Positions 36,874 to 46,168 of a DNA stretch of 64,000 bases are shown here, piece by piece. Every line of letters starts with the position of its first letter. Position 1 is the first letter of the stretch. Position numbers and translations under genes: made by a program. The DNA comes from Galliscardovia ingluviei (GTDB lineage: Bacteria; Actinomycetota; Actinomycetes; Actinomycetales; Bifidobacteriaceae). The stretch spans positions 930,001 through 994,000 of the forward strand of contig NZ_BMDH01000001.1 of the NCBI RefSeq assembly GCF_014635685.1, given 5' to 3'. Under the pieces are notes generated by a model. The model made no database searches and was not told where the DNA came from. It was given only the letters and a program-made list of their open reading frames with translations.

Positions 36874-39819
36874 ATGGCACAGCAAGATTCTAAAAATACT
36901 CATCTCTCAGACACTGCAACAGCGAGCAACGCTAGCAACTCTAGCAACAGCGGTATGCGTCAGTCAGGTAAGCAACTACCGCTGCCAAAAGCACGTATTG
37001 TGCTGCTTATTATTGCAGCATTGTCCATGCTGGTAAGTGTATGTGGCGCTATTGTGCGATCAAATTTACAAGGTTCGTGGCTCGCTTTGCCTTCGCCGCT
37101 TCCCGATATGCATGGAGCACTTATGGTGTTTGGATTCCTTGGCGGCGCTATTGGATTAGAACGTGCTGTGGCGTGGCGTGCCGGCAGTAGCACACATCCT
37201 GTATGGGGATTTGCTGTGCCTCTATTTGCTGTGTTTGGCACCATAAGCGTAGGGGTGACTACAGCAATTGGTCGTGCACCACTAGGCAGAGCAAGTCTTA
37301 TTCCGGGCGCACTGTGGGCTATTGCTATGCTCATCCTGTGTGCTGTATATGTCGGAGTGTGGACTCGTCAGCGGTCGCATGCGGTAGTTATCCAGTTCTT
37401 AGGTGCTGCAGTTGGAGCAGCAGGTGCAGCACTCTGGGCGTGTGGTCTTGATGCCGATATACTCAGCCCTTGGTGGCTGATGTTTCTTGTGCTAACTATT
37501 ATTGGCGAGCGCCTCGAACTAGCTCATGCGGCTTTCGTGGGACCGTTAGTTCGTCCTGCGCTGATTACTGCCACTGTCGCAACAGTGCTGTGTTTGCCTG
37601 TATCTTTGGTATGGCCACTGGTTGGCTATCCGCTGTTAGCACTGTGTTTTGCTGCTCTGCTAGTGCTGATGTTTACCTATGATACTGCTCGCAAAACATG
37701 GCGTGCTGGCGGTGTAACCGGTTTTATGGGCATATCCATGCTGAGCGCATACGCTTGGGGATTGGTGGCATGCTGTATCTGGCTATTCGTACCGTATGGC
37801 GGTTTAGGTGCCGATGGTCTATGGTGGGATTTGGCTGTACATGCCTTAGCTCTTGGATTCATTATGGCTATGGTTGTAGCACACGTATGCGTGATTGTAC
37901 CTTCAATTATTCGTCGCGCTATGCCGTTTCATCCAGTGTTGTGGACACCATTATGCGTATTTCAGCTTGGTTTACTACTCCGTGCGCTTGGCACCGTGCG
38001 GCAAGAGGATCACATTTGGCAATTAGGTGATGCCATAACCATTGTCGGTATGCTCACCCTTATGGCATCAGTTATTACTATGATTAGCCTTGTGACACTA
38101 CGCAGGCGCAAACGTATTGCCAGCCGTACTGCATCACAGACACAGCCACAATTACAAACACATTCTTTGCAACAAACACAATCCAAACAACAAATAGATG
38201 TCAAGCAGAAGCAGCAACACCAATTACAGAATAAGCAGCAATCTATCCGCAGCACAATCTTAAGACCGCAGCCTCATGATCCTTTTGTGCCAGATCTTAA
38301 GCGCCACACCAAGCGCAGCGCATCGCTGCCAGCAGCTCAAACTCGCGGACTTGCACCTTTACCTTATATCAGTGCTGTGGTGTGTATAGTGCTTGTTGCC
38401 ACAGTTGGTGTTATTGGCACCCATCCTACTTGGGCTATGAGCGCTGATGAAATCAGTAGCACCAGAGCACAGCAATCTGCTTCACATGCTGATGCATCTT
38501 CGAATAGTTCAGACGCTGCATCGCTATCCTCTGCTGTTACGCCAACAGGACACACCACCACTGTGCAAATCGGTGTTGATGGTATGGCGTTTACGCCTAA
38601 TAATATTGAAGTGCCGGCTGGAGATACCTTGATTATTGAATTTACTAATTCTGGTGATCAGATTCATGATTTGGTACTGGATAATGGTGTCTCTTCTGGT
38701 CGCATATCCGCTGGAAAACACACCACCATGCAAGTAGGCGTACTATCGCGCTCTATGGAGGGTTGGTGCTCTATCGCAGGGCATCGTCAAATGGGGATGA
38801 CATTGCATATTGAAGCCACAGGAGCACCAGCCGACGCAGCATCTCAAACCCACACACAACATAGCGGCAGCACTCATACGAACAGCAGCATCTCAAGTGC
38901 AATCCCTAGCGTATCCAGCGCTGATCTTGCAGCTCAAGCAAAAACTGAGCAAGCATATCATGCCGCAATGCCAGCATATACGGGTGGCGATCGCAATACA
39001 ACTGTGCGTAAAGCCACCTTCGATATCAGCAAAGGTATGCAGCAGATTACCAAAAATCTTTCACGAGAAGTGTGGATGTTTGGTGGTTCTCAGCCCGGCC
39101 CAGTGTTGCGTGGAAAAGTTGGCGATACTTTTGAAATTACACTAGTCAATAACTCCGATATGGATCACTCCATTGATTTTCATGCAGGAGATGATGCCGT
39201 ACCTAATATTGCGATGACTACTATTGCTCCTGGCAAAAGCTTCGTCTACAGGTTTACTGCTGCCAGAAGTGGTATTTGGATGTATCACTGCTCGTCAAGC
39301 CCTATGAGCCTACATATTGCGAACGGCATGACTGGCGCAGTCATTGTTGAGCCTGCAGAACCACTGCCAGCAGTTGATGCTGAATACGTGTTAGTTGAGT
39401 CTGAACAGTATTTAGGTGCTGATGAGTCTAGTGCTGACGCCAATAAAATTGCTACGTTAAACCCTGACATCGTAGCGTTTAACGGGCGTGCGTTCCAATA
39501 TGATGCCCATCCCCTGACCATGCCAGCTGGTGGTACCGCACGATTTTGGGTATTAAATGCTGGACCGAATGTACCATTATCATTCCATATTGTCGGCGCT
39601 CAGTTTGCAACTGTCTGGACCGAGGGACATTACACTGTGCGCAATAATACGGATGTGGTAACTGGAGAGGGTCCAACTGGTTCTCAAGCAGTATCATTCT
39701 TACCAGCACAGGGTGGTTTTGTGGAAGTGAGTATCCCTAAGCAAGGCAACTATCCTATTGTGAATCATGTGATGAGTTTTGCCGAACGCGGTGCTCATGG
39801 GATCCTGCGAGTAGAGTAG
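36874..39819 (+). CDS. Membrane domain-cupredoxin-copper nitrite reductase-like fusion
   Basis: This 981-residue protein has four parts. Residues 38-410 hold about 11 membrane helices with the DMHGALMVFGFLGGAIGLERA motif reminiscent of NnrS-like proteins. A Gln-rich cytosolic linker (about 415-485) and one more helix (about 492-520) follow. A plastocyanin-like domain (about 555-645) has His598, Cys632, His637 and Met640/642 for type 1 copper. The end (about 700-981) resembles NirK: type 1 ligands His765, Cys806, His815 and Met820; type 2 ligands His770, His805 and His965; catalytic Asp768 is kept, but the second catalytic His (AfNiR His255) aligns with Gln910. It may reduce nitrite or oxidise another substrate outside the membrane. 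Function is inferred. Confidence 0.8.
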   Translation: MAQQDSKNTHLSDTATASNASNSSNSGMRQSGKQLPLPKARIVLLIIAALSMLVSVCGAIVRSNLQGSWLALPSPLPDMHGALMVFGFLGGAIGLERAVAWRAGSSTHPVWGFAVPLFAVFGTISVGVTTAIGRAPLGRASLIPGALWAIAMLILCAVYVGVWTRQRSHAVVIQFLGAAVGAAGAALWACGLDADILSPWWLMFLVLTIIGERLELAHAAFVGPLVRPALITATVATVLCLPVSLVWPLVGYPLLALCFAALLVLMFTYDTARKTWRAGGVTGFMGISMLSAYAWGLVACCIWLFVPYGGLGADGLWWDLAVHALALGFIMAMVVAHVCVIVPSIIRRAMPFHPVLWTPLCVFQLGLLLRALGTVRQEDHIWQLGDAITIVGMLTLMASVITMISLVTLRRRKRIASRTASQTQPQLQTHSLQQTQSKQQIDVKQKQQHQLQNKQQSIRSTILRPQPHDPFVPDLKRHTKRSASLPAAQTRGLAPLPYISAVVCIVLVATVGVIGTHPTWAMSADEISSTRAQQSASHADASSNSSDAASLSSAVTPTGHTTTVQIGVDGMAFTPNNIEVPAGDTLIIEFTNSGDQIHDLVLDNGVSSGRISAGKHTTMQVGVLSRSMEGWCSIAGHRQMGMTLHIEATGAPADAASQTHTQHSGSTHTNSSISSAIPSVSSADLAAQAKTEQAYHAAMPAYTGGDRNTTVRKATFDISKGMQQITKNLSREVWMFGGSQPGPVLRGKVGDTFEITLVNNSDMDHSIDFHAGDDAVPNIAMTTIAPGKSFVYRFTAARSGIWMYHCSSSPMSLHIANGMTGAVIVEPAEPLPAVDAEYVLVESEQYLGADESSADANKIATLNPDIVAFNGRAFQYDAHPLTMPAGGTARFWVLNAGPNVPLSFHIVGAQFATVWTEGHYTVRNNTDVVTGEGPTGSQAVSFLPAQGGFVEVSIPKQGNYPIVNHVMSFAERGAHGILRVE

Positions 39820-39966
39820 GTGCTCTTTTCACAAATTGATAAAATTGAACAATAATATTATTACATTTGCAAGGTCTGTAAAAAGAAATACGAAATCACA
39901 AACAGGCAATTTCTATTTTGATACTCTGGAGATGTCAATGGAGACAATAGTAGAATCGAGCAAATC

Positions 39967-40971
39967 ATGAGTACCCCTTCTAAGGGTCTTTCTCTAACCC
40001 TTGTTTCAGTTATCCTTTGTACTCTAACCATTCCAGCTGCGAATGCAGCCGAGGAAGTCTCTACCGATATTTCCCAGTTTGAGATGTCGAAGCACTATAC
40101 CAAATTCCAAGGAAAGACTTTTGCACTTCTGGATACGTTTTCAGACCCAGAGGGTGTGAAAAAAATCATTGCAGGTCAAAACAAAGATGTTCTTTCTTCC
40201 ATTCAAGCAAAGTATTCACTTTCCGGACTAACGCAGGAGAACGCAACCTTGTATAAGGATGCAATATACGATGCAGCTCTGGATGGAAATCCAGATATCA
40301 ATAACTTGCTTGTGTTCCTTGACTATTATGAAAATAAACAAGAAAATCTTGAGATAGAGCAGCAACTACAGCAAATTAACGCTTTGGTTGATACTGGTCA
40401 AGCCTCCAGCGCTGAAGGTATCAGTCTAGCTAAAATGATTGTTCCAACTAAGGAAGAGAACGATAATAGCAGACCTGTGTACCCAGATCGAGCACCATCA
40501 TTGAATCTCAATGCTGCAAGAGAGTATGCTCGAAGATATGCAGTCACCCCAAATAGTAAATATGGAGTTGAGCATAGAAAATATTTCTTCGAAGCTGATT
40601 GCACGAACTTTGCATCACAAATACTCTATGCAGGTGGCGTTGCTATGCAAGTATATGATAATGAAGCAATGGGATGGTGGTGGAAATCACAAACTTCACG
40701 ATCCATTTCATGGAGAAGTGCAAATACATTCAAGAACTATATGGGAAGCGGTTTTAACACAAGAGATTGGGGGACGCTTTTTAAAAATGTCCAGGCTGGC
40801 GACTTCCTAGGTCTTGATAACGGCAATGACGGTATAGTCGATCATATAGGATTTGTATTTGCTGTTAACACAACATACGGAATTAGAATTGCGCAACATA
40901 CAAAAAACTATTTAGATTGGAATGGAGGCTGGCCTACAGCAGGAGGACGATATTATCGTGTCAGAAGATAA
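39967..40971 (+). CDS. Secreted amidase-like protein (Amidase_6 domain)
   Basis: The 334-residue product begins with a signal peptide (about 1-28, cut after ANAA). Residues about 30-165 form a helical, Glu/Gln-rich region. The C-terminal half fits the 'putative amidase domain' family PF12671: LNLNAAREYARRYA, the catalytic-type cysteine in EADCTNFASQ (Cys212), the WWWKSQTSRSISWRSA stretch and the His in GIVDHIGFV (His293). Such proteins resemble NlpC/CHAP-like cysteine amidases and are often exported; the substrate is not known. The ATG lacks a clear ribosome site. Base composition is more AT-rich than in neighbours, and its stop overlaps a membrane protein gene, so the pair may be acquired together. 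Confidence 0.8.
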   Translation: MSTPSKGLSLTLVSVILCTLTIPAANAAEEVSTDISQFEMSKHYTKFQGKTFALLDTFSDPEGVKKIIAGQNKDVLSSIQAKYSLSGLTQENATLYKDAIYDAALDGNPDINNLLVFLDYYENKQENLEIEQQLQQINALVDTGQASSAEGISLAKMIVPTKEENDNSRPVYPDRAPSLNLNAAREYARRYAVTPNSKYGVEHRKYFFEADCTNFASQILYAGGVAMQVYDNEAMGWWWKSQTSRSISWRSANTFKNYMGSGFNTRDWGTLFKNVQAGDFLGLDNGNDGIVDHIGFVFAVNTTYGIRIAQHTKNYLDWNGGWPTAGGRYYRVRR

Positions 40972-41383
40972 TAAATTGAACGGGAGATACATCCCAGTAG
41001 CAATCACCATATTTGCATTTGTTATCGTTGCAGCTATGACTGCTGTAGCATGGTATTTTGACACAGATATGTCGTTCTACGAACTTTCAATTCTTGCAGG
41101 AGGCGTTATTCTACCCTGCTGCCTTTCTGTTTGCAGTATGTATCTTTGCTCAAAATATAAAGCATTAGCTATTACCATACTATGTGCTCTTGATGCAATT
41201 GTAAGTTTTATTCTAATGTTTAAGTCAATCGATATTGACTTCTATTTAGAGATGAACATGACACAAATTTACACCGACACACATGTACTCATCGGCACGT
41301 TCTCAAGCACCTTCACTAATGTTTGTGATATGGTATTCGCAATATTAATTAATGTTGCAATGCTGTATCGTAAGAAGGAGTAG
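40958..41383 (+). CDS. Four-helix membrane protein coupled to the amidase-like gene
   Basis: From GTG at 40958 (AGGAGG about ten bases upstream, inside the amidase gene) the product has 141 residues, overlapping the previous stop by 14 bases. Four hydrophobic segments are visible at about residues 11-33, 43-64, 70-93 and 113-135, with a DIDFYLEMNMTQIYTDTH loop between the last two. I do not recognise a family. The tight overlap suggests that it works with the secreted amidase-like protein, for example as an anchor or as a protective partner; that is speculative. It ends with a long hairpin. Confidence 0.65.
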   Translation: MSEDNKLNGRYIPVAITIFAFVIVAAMTAVAWYFDTDMSFYELSILAGGVILPCCLSVCSMYLCSKYKALAITILCALDAIVSFILMFKSIDIDFYLEMNMTQIYTDTHVLIGTFSSTFTNVCDMVFAILINVAMLYRKKE

Positions 41384-41397
41384 CAATTCAAATTGCC

Positions 41398-41446
41398 GGG
41401 GTTGAAGTGTAGGAATATTTTGAGCATATTCTAACACTTCAACCCC
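41398..41446 (+). terminator. Long hairpin after the membrane protein gene
   Basis: GGGGTTGAAGTGT pairs perfectly with ACACTTCAACCCC, and the stem continues inside with GGAATAT/ATATTC. There is no T-tract. It divides the amidase pair from nagA and probably ends transcription. Confidence 0.65.
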
Positions 41447-41490
41447 CAATGGTATGATGTCTGACAAATATCTTTGACGATGGAGACAAG

Positions 41491-42756
41491 ATGTCAGATT
41501 ATGCAGTATACACGGGAGCAATCACTCAATCAGACCATCAACCAGCAATAGACGGCCAACACCATGCAGTTTGGGCAATCAGTAACGCTACACGTATTGA
41601 TGCGCGCGGCATACAACCACATACTTGGGTAATTGTTGACGGCACTACTATTGTCGCAACCGGCACCTCTACTGCAGCATTTACATCGGCATGCGCATGC
41701 TACCACATTCCCGAACAAGCTATTATTAACGCGCAAGGCAGCACTATTACTCCAGGCTATATTGATATTCATGCTCACGGCGCTTGTGGAGCAAGTTTTG
41801 ATGACGGGGTTGAAGGCATTTTGACGGCACGCCATGGGCATATGATTCATGGCACGACAAGACAGGTGCTATCCCTCATTACCAATCCAATTGATACCAT
41901 GTGTGCCAACCTGCAAACAGTACACTCGCTGATGGCACAACACCCTGATATTTTGGGTAGCCACTTAGAAGGACCATTCCTAGCATTTGCCCGCAAAGGT
42001 GCACACGACCCTAACTGCCTGATCGACCCTACACCAGACGTGATAGCACGTCTGCTTGATGCCGCTAATGGCTCACTACGTCAAATCACTATTGCTGCCG
42101 AACGTGAACACGGACTAGAAGCCATACGTACACTTGCCCAGCACGGTGTCGTACCAGCCTTGGGGCACTGTGATGCAGATTATGATATGGCCAAACGCGC
42201 CTATGATGCTGGCGCACGCATTATGACGCATATGTTTAACGCCATGAATGGTATTGCGCATCGTGAGCCAGGGCCAATACCCGCAACTTTGGAAGATCCG
42301 CGCATCACCATTGAGCTGATTAATGATGGATTCCATGTCGCAAACCCAGTATTGCGTATGGCACTGGCTGCTGCTCCTCATCGCATAGCCTTTGTCACTG
42401 ATGCAATGGCAGCGACCTGCTGTCCAGACGGAGCATACAAACTTGGTGCCCTTGATGTTCGTGTACAAGACGGTCATGCAAGACTGGTAAGCAATGGCGC
42501 AATCGCCGGTTCTACACTCTTACTGGAAGTTGCTGTACAGCGTGCAATCTTTGAACTCGGATTTGCAGCGCCGCTTGCGGTAGAGGCAGCAACGCTGACA
42601 CCTGCGCGAGCCCTTGGTCTTGACCGCGCTAACGCTATTACTACTGCCCCACTTGGTTTATTAGCTCCAGGTTATGCAGCAGATATCCTCATGCAGGATG
42701 AGCAGTGGCAAGTACAGCGCGTATGGTGCAATGGCGCGAAAATCGATACCCAGTGA
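41491..42756 (+). CDS. nagA: N-acetylglucosamine-6-phosphate deacetylase
   Basis: The enzyme removes acetate from GlcNAc-6-phosphate in amino-sugar breakdown and cell-wall recycling. The 421-residue amidohydrolase has the metal-binding IDIHAHG motif near residue 91, the LEGPFLAFARKGAHDP block near residue 158 with the Glu ligand, HCDADYDMA near residue 227, the THMFNAMN block near residue 248 and the catalytic Asp in FVTDAMAAT near residue 310. The ATG has GGAG upstream. nagB and a GlcNAc transporter are not in the window. It converges with the RlmA-like gene 50 bases away. Confidence 0.94.
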   Translation: MSDYAVYTGAITQSDHQPAIDGQHHAVWAISNATRIDARGIQPHTWVIVDGTTIVATGTSTAAFTSACACYHIPEQAIINAQGSTITPGYIDIHAHGACGASFDDGVEGILTARHGHMIHGTTRQVLSLITNPIDTMCANLQTVHSLMAQHPDILGSHLEGPFLAFARKGAHDPNCLIDPTPDVIARLLDAANGSLRQITIAAEREHGLEAIRTLAQHGVVPALGHCDADYDMAKRAYDAGARIMTHMFNAMNGIAHREPGPIPATLEDPRITIELINDGFHVANPVLRMALAAAPHRIAFVTDAMAATCCPDGAYKLGALDVRVQDGHARLVSNGAIAGSTLLLEVAVQRAIFELGFAAPLAVEAATLTPARALGLDRANAITTAPLGLLAPGYAADILMQDEQWQVQRVWCNGAKIDTQ

Positions 42757-42805
42757 TGCATCACTCGGTGCATATTGCTCAATGCGCATGCTCAGTGGTG
42801 CATTG

Positions 42806-43729
42806 TTACTCAAGTATTTGCTTGCCTACAAGTAGCATGGCGTCAAGCGTCACTTCATGAATTGTAGACACCAGTGCAGTGCTATCCTCACGATGGAATA
42901 GCACTGGTGTCATGCGCGCCAGTAGCGGCTGCATCGCAGGCTGCACTTCAACCTGCTGAGTGACTCTGAGCTGTTGCTTCACTGATGCATGCTGCGCAAA
43001 TAAATCCCCCGCACTGCGCTCATGTAGCGCACTCGAAACCTCAGCAGTACGTTCCGCATCAGCCTGCCTGACTGCGCGATGCACTTGCACCATATGCGAT
43101 ATCTCAGGAACGACTTTCAACACTACTCCGTAGGAGGTTTGGATGCGCTTAAACTCTGAGTAGTTTGCCGGAGAAAATACATTCACAATAATATCAATAC
43201 TCTGATCGGCAAATGGTAATGCTGCCAAATCAGCAACTATCCAACGCACGCCCTGGGAGCCACCAGTGGTTGCCACATGGATCGCATCTTTGGCAAGATC
43301 TACGCCAAACACTTGAGCGTCAATACTACGTGAAGCACAGTACTGCGCTATTGCTTTGGCGTATGAACCTTCTCCACAACCAATATCAGCAATACGAATA
43401 GGTGTAGCTTTGTGCATGGTATCCATCACCAAAGCTACCTGCTGCACTACCTGTTCAATAAGCAAGCTATACCAGCCATGATCAATCACAGCGCGTCGCG
43501 CAGCAAAAAACTGCTCAGTATAGCCTAGAAGTGGCTTTTGGGCAGGAACCATATTCACTGAACCGCGCGAAGAAACATCAAAACGATGCACTTTCGCACA
43601 TAATGCACAAGTACACACCAACGACGTACCTTGCGCGATCAAACCTACCTGCTCACCGCGGCGAGCACACTGCGGGCATTGTAAAATCGGCGATGTATCA
43701 AGTAATTGTTGTATGGACTGTTTCGCCAC
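42806..43729 (-). CDS. RlmA-like 23S rRNA guanine-N1 methyltransferase
   Basis: The 307-residue protein starts with a zinc ribbon (CPQC near residue 18 and CALC near residue 37) followed by HRFDVSSRGSVNMV, the pattern at the front of RlmA(I)/RlmA(II) enzymes that methylate N1 of a guanine in 23S rRNA helix 35. The SAM-binding core (about 110-200) has IADIGCGEGSYAKAI, and the motif VNVFSPANYSEFKRI is the catalytic-region equivalent. In Actinobacteria the RlmA(II) branch (TlrB-like) can confer tylosin-type resistance, but the branch cannot be told here. GTG start at 43729 has GGGAG upstream. It follows def in the same direction. Confidence 0.86.
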   Translation of the reverse strand: MAKQSIQQLLDTSPILQCPQCARRGEQVGLIAQGTSLVCTCALCAKVHRFDVSSRGSVNMVPAQKPLLGYTEQFFAARRAVIDHGWYSLLIEQVVQQVALVMDTMHKATPIRIADIGCGEGSYAKAIAQYCASRSIDAQVFGVDLAKDAIHVATTGGSQGVRWIVADLAALPFADQSIDIIVNVFSPANYSEFKRIQTSYGVVLKVVPEISHMVQVHRAVRQADAERTAEVSSALHERSAGDLFAQHASVKQQLRVTQQVEVQPAMQPLLARMTPVLFHREDSTALVSTIHEVTLDAMLLVGKQILE

Positions 43730-43808
43730 GCAAACTCCCTAGCTCATCATTACTCAAGCAACGAGCAAAGCGATAAACCTAACAGCTAACCGAGCGACCT
43801 ACTAGCAG

Positions 43809-44495
43809 CTAGTCAAGCGTAAACCCAAGTTCACGAGCTGCCTCAGTAGGCACTGGATTGTACCAATACTCACCCAACAGTTCATCAGCACTCAGCGAGC
43901 GCAATTGTGCCTGATCAATATAGAGTTCGCCATGCAAATGATCGGTTTCATGCTGGAAAATGCGTGCTGGCCAGCCATGCATATGCTCACGATGCTGCTT
44001 GCCATGCTCGTCAGTCCATTCAGCATCAATATCAAGCCAACGTTTGCGCACTGCTTGATATCCTTCCACGCTTAAACAGCCTTCATAGAATGATCGCGTT
44101 TCTTGCCCAATCGGCGTATAGCTTGGGTTAATAATTACACGAAATGGCAGTTCTGCACTTTCGCGGGGATCCTCAATGCCCTGCTCGCGCATATCCGCCA
44201 GCTCCTGCTCACTAACATGGTCTTCAAGCACTGCAAATCGTAATCCCAGTCCAATTTGTGGAGCAGCTAAGCCAACGCCGGGAGCATCAAGCATAGTAGT
44301 GCGCATAACTTCAATCAGTGAAGCGAATGTTTTTGGCGCTAATTGTCCTACATAATCTGCTGATTGTGCGCGAAGTACAGGCTCTCCTGCCTGCATAATC
44401 GGCAGCACACCGTCATATTCTTGCTTCGCTTCTTTGATCATCGCGCGTACTGCTTGGTCAAGTTCTTTATCGACCTGAGTATTGCGTTGAAACAT
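43809..44495 (-). CDS. def: Peptide deformylase
   Basis: The metalloenzyme removes the formyl group from nascent proteins. At 228 residues it is longer than E. coli Def, as is common in bifidobacteria, owing to an N-terminal extension of about 40 residues. All three motifs are present: GVGLAAPQIG near residue 75, EGCLSVEGYQ near residue 140 with the metal Cys, and FQHETDHLHG near residue 184 with the HExxH metal site. The start ATG has AGGAAC upstream. It sits between glmM and the RlmA-like gene, with 133 bases before it that contain no other recognisable element. Confidence 0.96.
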   Translation of the reverse strand: MFQRNTQVDKELDQAVRAMIKEAKQEYDGVLPIMQAGEPVLRAQSADYVGQLAPKTFASLIEVMRTTMLDAPGVGLAAPQIGLGLRFAVLEDHVSEQELADMREQGIEDPRESAELPFRVIINPSYTPIGQETRSFYEGCLSVEGYQAVRKRWLDIDAEWTDEHGKQHREHMHGWPARIFQHETDHLHGELYIDQAQLRSLSADELLGEYWYNPVPTEAARELGFTLD

Positions 44496-44628
44496 AGTAG
44501 TTCCTATTCCTCTGTGCTTCTATAAATGCTCGTACCACCATGCGCTTGTGCTCTTATGCACGCTTACTATATGCACTTAACTATTTATCAGTATCAGCGT
44601 ATACCTGTGGTTACCGTGCGTATTGCGC

Positions 44629-45999
44629 TTACAGAGCAAGTTCCTTCGCCACAACTGCTGCTAGGCGCTCGCATACTTCATCAGCTTGTTGCTGAGTTGC
44701 AGCCTCAGCCATCACGCGCACTAAAGGCTCAGTACCAGAAGGACGCAGCAGTACGCGACCAGTTTCTCCAAGTAAAGCTTCTTCTTTACGTACTGCTTCT
44801 TGTACTACAGCATTGGTTGAAGCCGCCATTTTGTCCACATTAGGCACATTCACCAGCTGCTGTGGCAATTGTGGGAAGTCAGCAGCAAGTTCTTTCAGGC
44901 TCTTACCAGATTTCACTACTTCATTGCACAGTGTTAATGCTGTCAACGTGCCATCCCCAGTAGTAGCAAACTCACGGTTAATAACATGCCCAGACTGTTC
45001 GCCACCAAGCGTGTAACCGCCGCGCAGCATTTCCTCAAGCACATAGCGGTCACCGACAGCAGTTTGCACTGTACGAATACCCATATCTTGCAATGCGAGC
45101 TTTAATCCCAAATTACTCATCACAGTAACAACCAACGTATTATGAGCCAACTTGCCTTCACGCTGCTTAGCACGTGCCAAAATACCCATAATCTGATCGC
45201 CGTTTACCATATTGCCTTCATGATCTACTGCCAAACAACGGTCAGCGTCACCATCAAAAGCAACACCCATATCAGCGCCGGTTGCCTTTACGGTCGCCTG
45301 CAACTGCTCAGGATGAGTAGAACCCGCATGTTTATTGATATTGTAGCCGTCTGGAGAAGCATTGATTACAATCACATCAGCACCTGCACGACGCAAAGCA
45401 GTTGGCGCTACCACTGATGTTGCACCATTGGCACAGTCTGCCACAATACGCAAGCCTGACAATGGCTTAGGCTGAATCTTATCGTCACCAATTGGTGCAA
45501 TAGCAGCTACCAAATGATCAATATATAATTTTGTAGCCGTTTCAGTATCATGAGAAATACGACCTACACCATCGCCTGTTGGTCGCTGCCAATCCTGACC
45601 AAGTACCTGCTCAATTTCATCTTCTTTAGTATCAGGTAACTTAAACCCGCCGCGCGCAAAAAACTTAATACCATTATCTGGCATTGGATTATGCGAAGCA
45701 CTAATTACAGCACCCATTTCTACATTCAAAACACTCGTTAAGAATGCCACTCCTGGGGTTGGAATAATACCTGCATCAATAACATCAAATCCACCAGCTG
45801 ACATACCAGCTGACAGTGCCGCTGCCAAAAAGTCGCCGGAAACGCGCGTATCTCTGCCAACTAATGCACGGCGACGACCAGTAGACTGACCATCTGCGAG
45901 CACGCGCACAGCGGCGTCACCTAAATCAAGGGCTAATTGCGCAGTTAAATCACGATTTGCTAATCCACGGACACCATCGGTACCAAACATTCTTGGCAT
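44629..45999 (-). CDS. glmM: Phosphoglucosamine mutase
   Basis: The enzyme interconverts glucosamine-6- and -1-phosphate for peptidoglycan precursors. The chosen start is ATG 45999, five bases after AAGGAG; a GTG two codons upstream overlaps that site. The 456 residues show FGTDGVRG at the start, the catalytic phosphoserine loop ISASHNPMPDNG near residue 103, the metal loop DGDADRC near residue 254 and the sugar-binding GGEQSGH near residue 338, with the C-terminal RPSGTEPLVRVM phosphate-binding loop. With nagA nearby it connects amino-sugar breakdown and wall synthesis. Confidence 0.97.
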   Translation of the reverse strand: MPRMFGTDGVRGLANRDLTAQLALDLGDAAVRVLADGQSTGRRRALVGRDTRVSGDFLAAALSAGMSAGGFDVIDAGIIPTPGVAFLTSVLNVEMGAVISASHNPMPDNGIKFFARGGFKLPDTKEDEIEQVLGQDWQRPTGDGVGRISHDTETATKLYIDHLVAAIAPIGDDKIQPKPLSGLRIVADCANGATSVVAPTALRRAGADVIVINASPDGYNINKHAGSTHPEQLQATVKATGADMGVAFDGDADRCLAVDHEGNMVNGDQIMGILARAKQREGKLAHNTLVVTVMSNLGLKLALQDMGIRTVQTAVGDRYVLEEMLRGGYTLGGEQSGHVINREFATTGDGTLTALTLCNEVVKSGKSLKELAADFPQLPQQLVNVPNVDKMAASTNAVVQEAVRKEEALLGETGRVLLRPSGTEPLVRVMAEAATQQQADEVCERLAAVVAKELAL

Positions 46000-46120
46000 A
46001 TTCACTCCTTAGCCTAGCGGCAGTGCAACTAGTGCAATATGCTACTCATGGGTCGTGTCATCAGACATGCTACAAGAGTCTACTCATACACTACTGCCAC
46101 ATTCTGCCTGAAAAGCACAA

Positions 46121-46146
46121 AAGCGGGCAGCCGAAGCCACCCGCTT
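46121..46146 (-). terminator. pepN terminator with UUCG tetraloop
   Basis: On the minus strand AAGCGGGTGGC-TTCG-GCTGCCCGCTT forms a stem with a stable tetraloop, followed by TTG and a later TTTT. It lies 23 bases after the pepN stop. Confidence 0.85.
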
Positions 46147-46168
46147 AGTACAACTACCGCGTTGCTAT

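Noticed and set aside
42757-42805. Terminator between nagA and the RlmA-like gene
   Set aside because: Only imperfect repeated GGTGCAT words are present; no stable stem with a T-tract.
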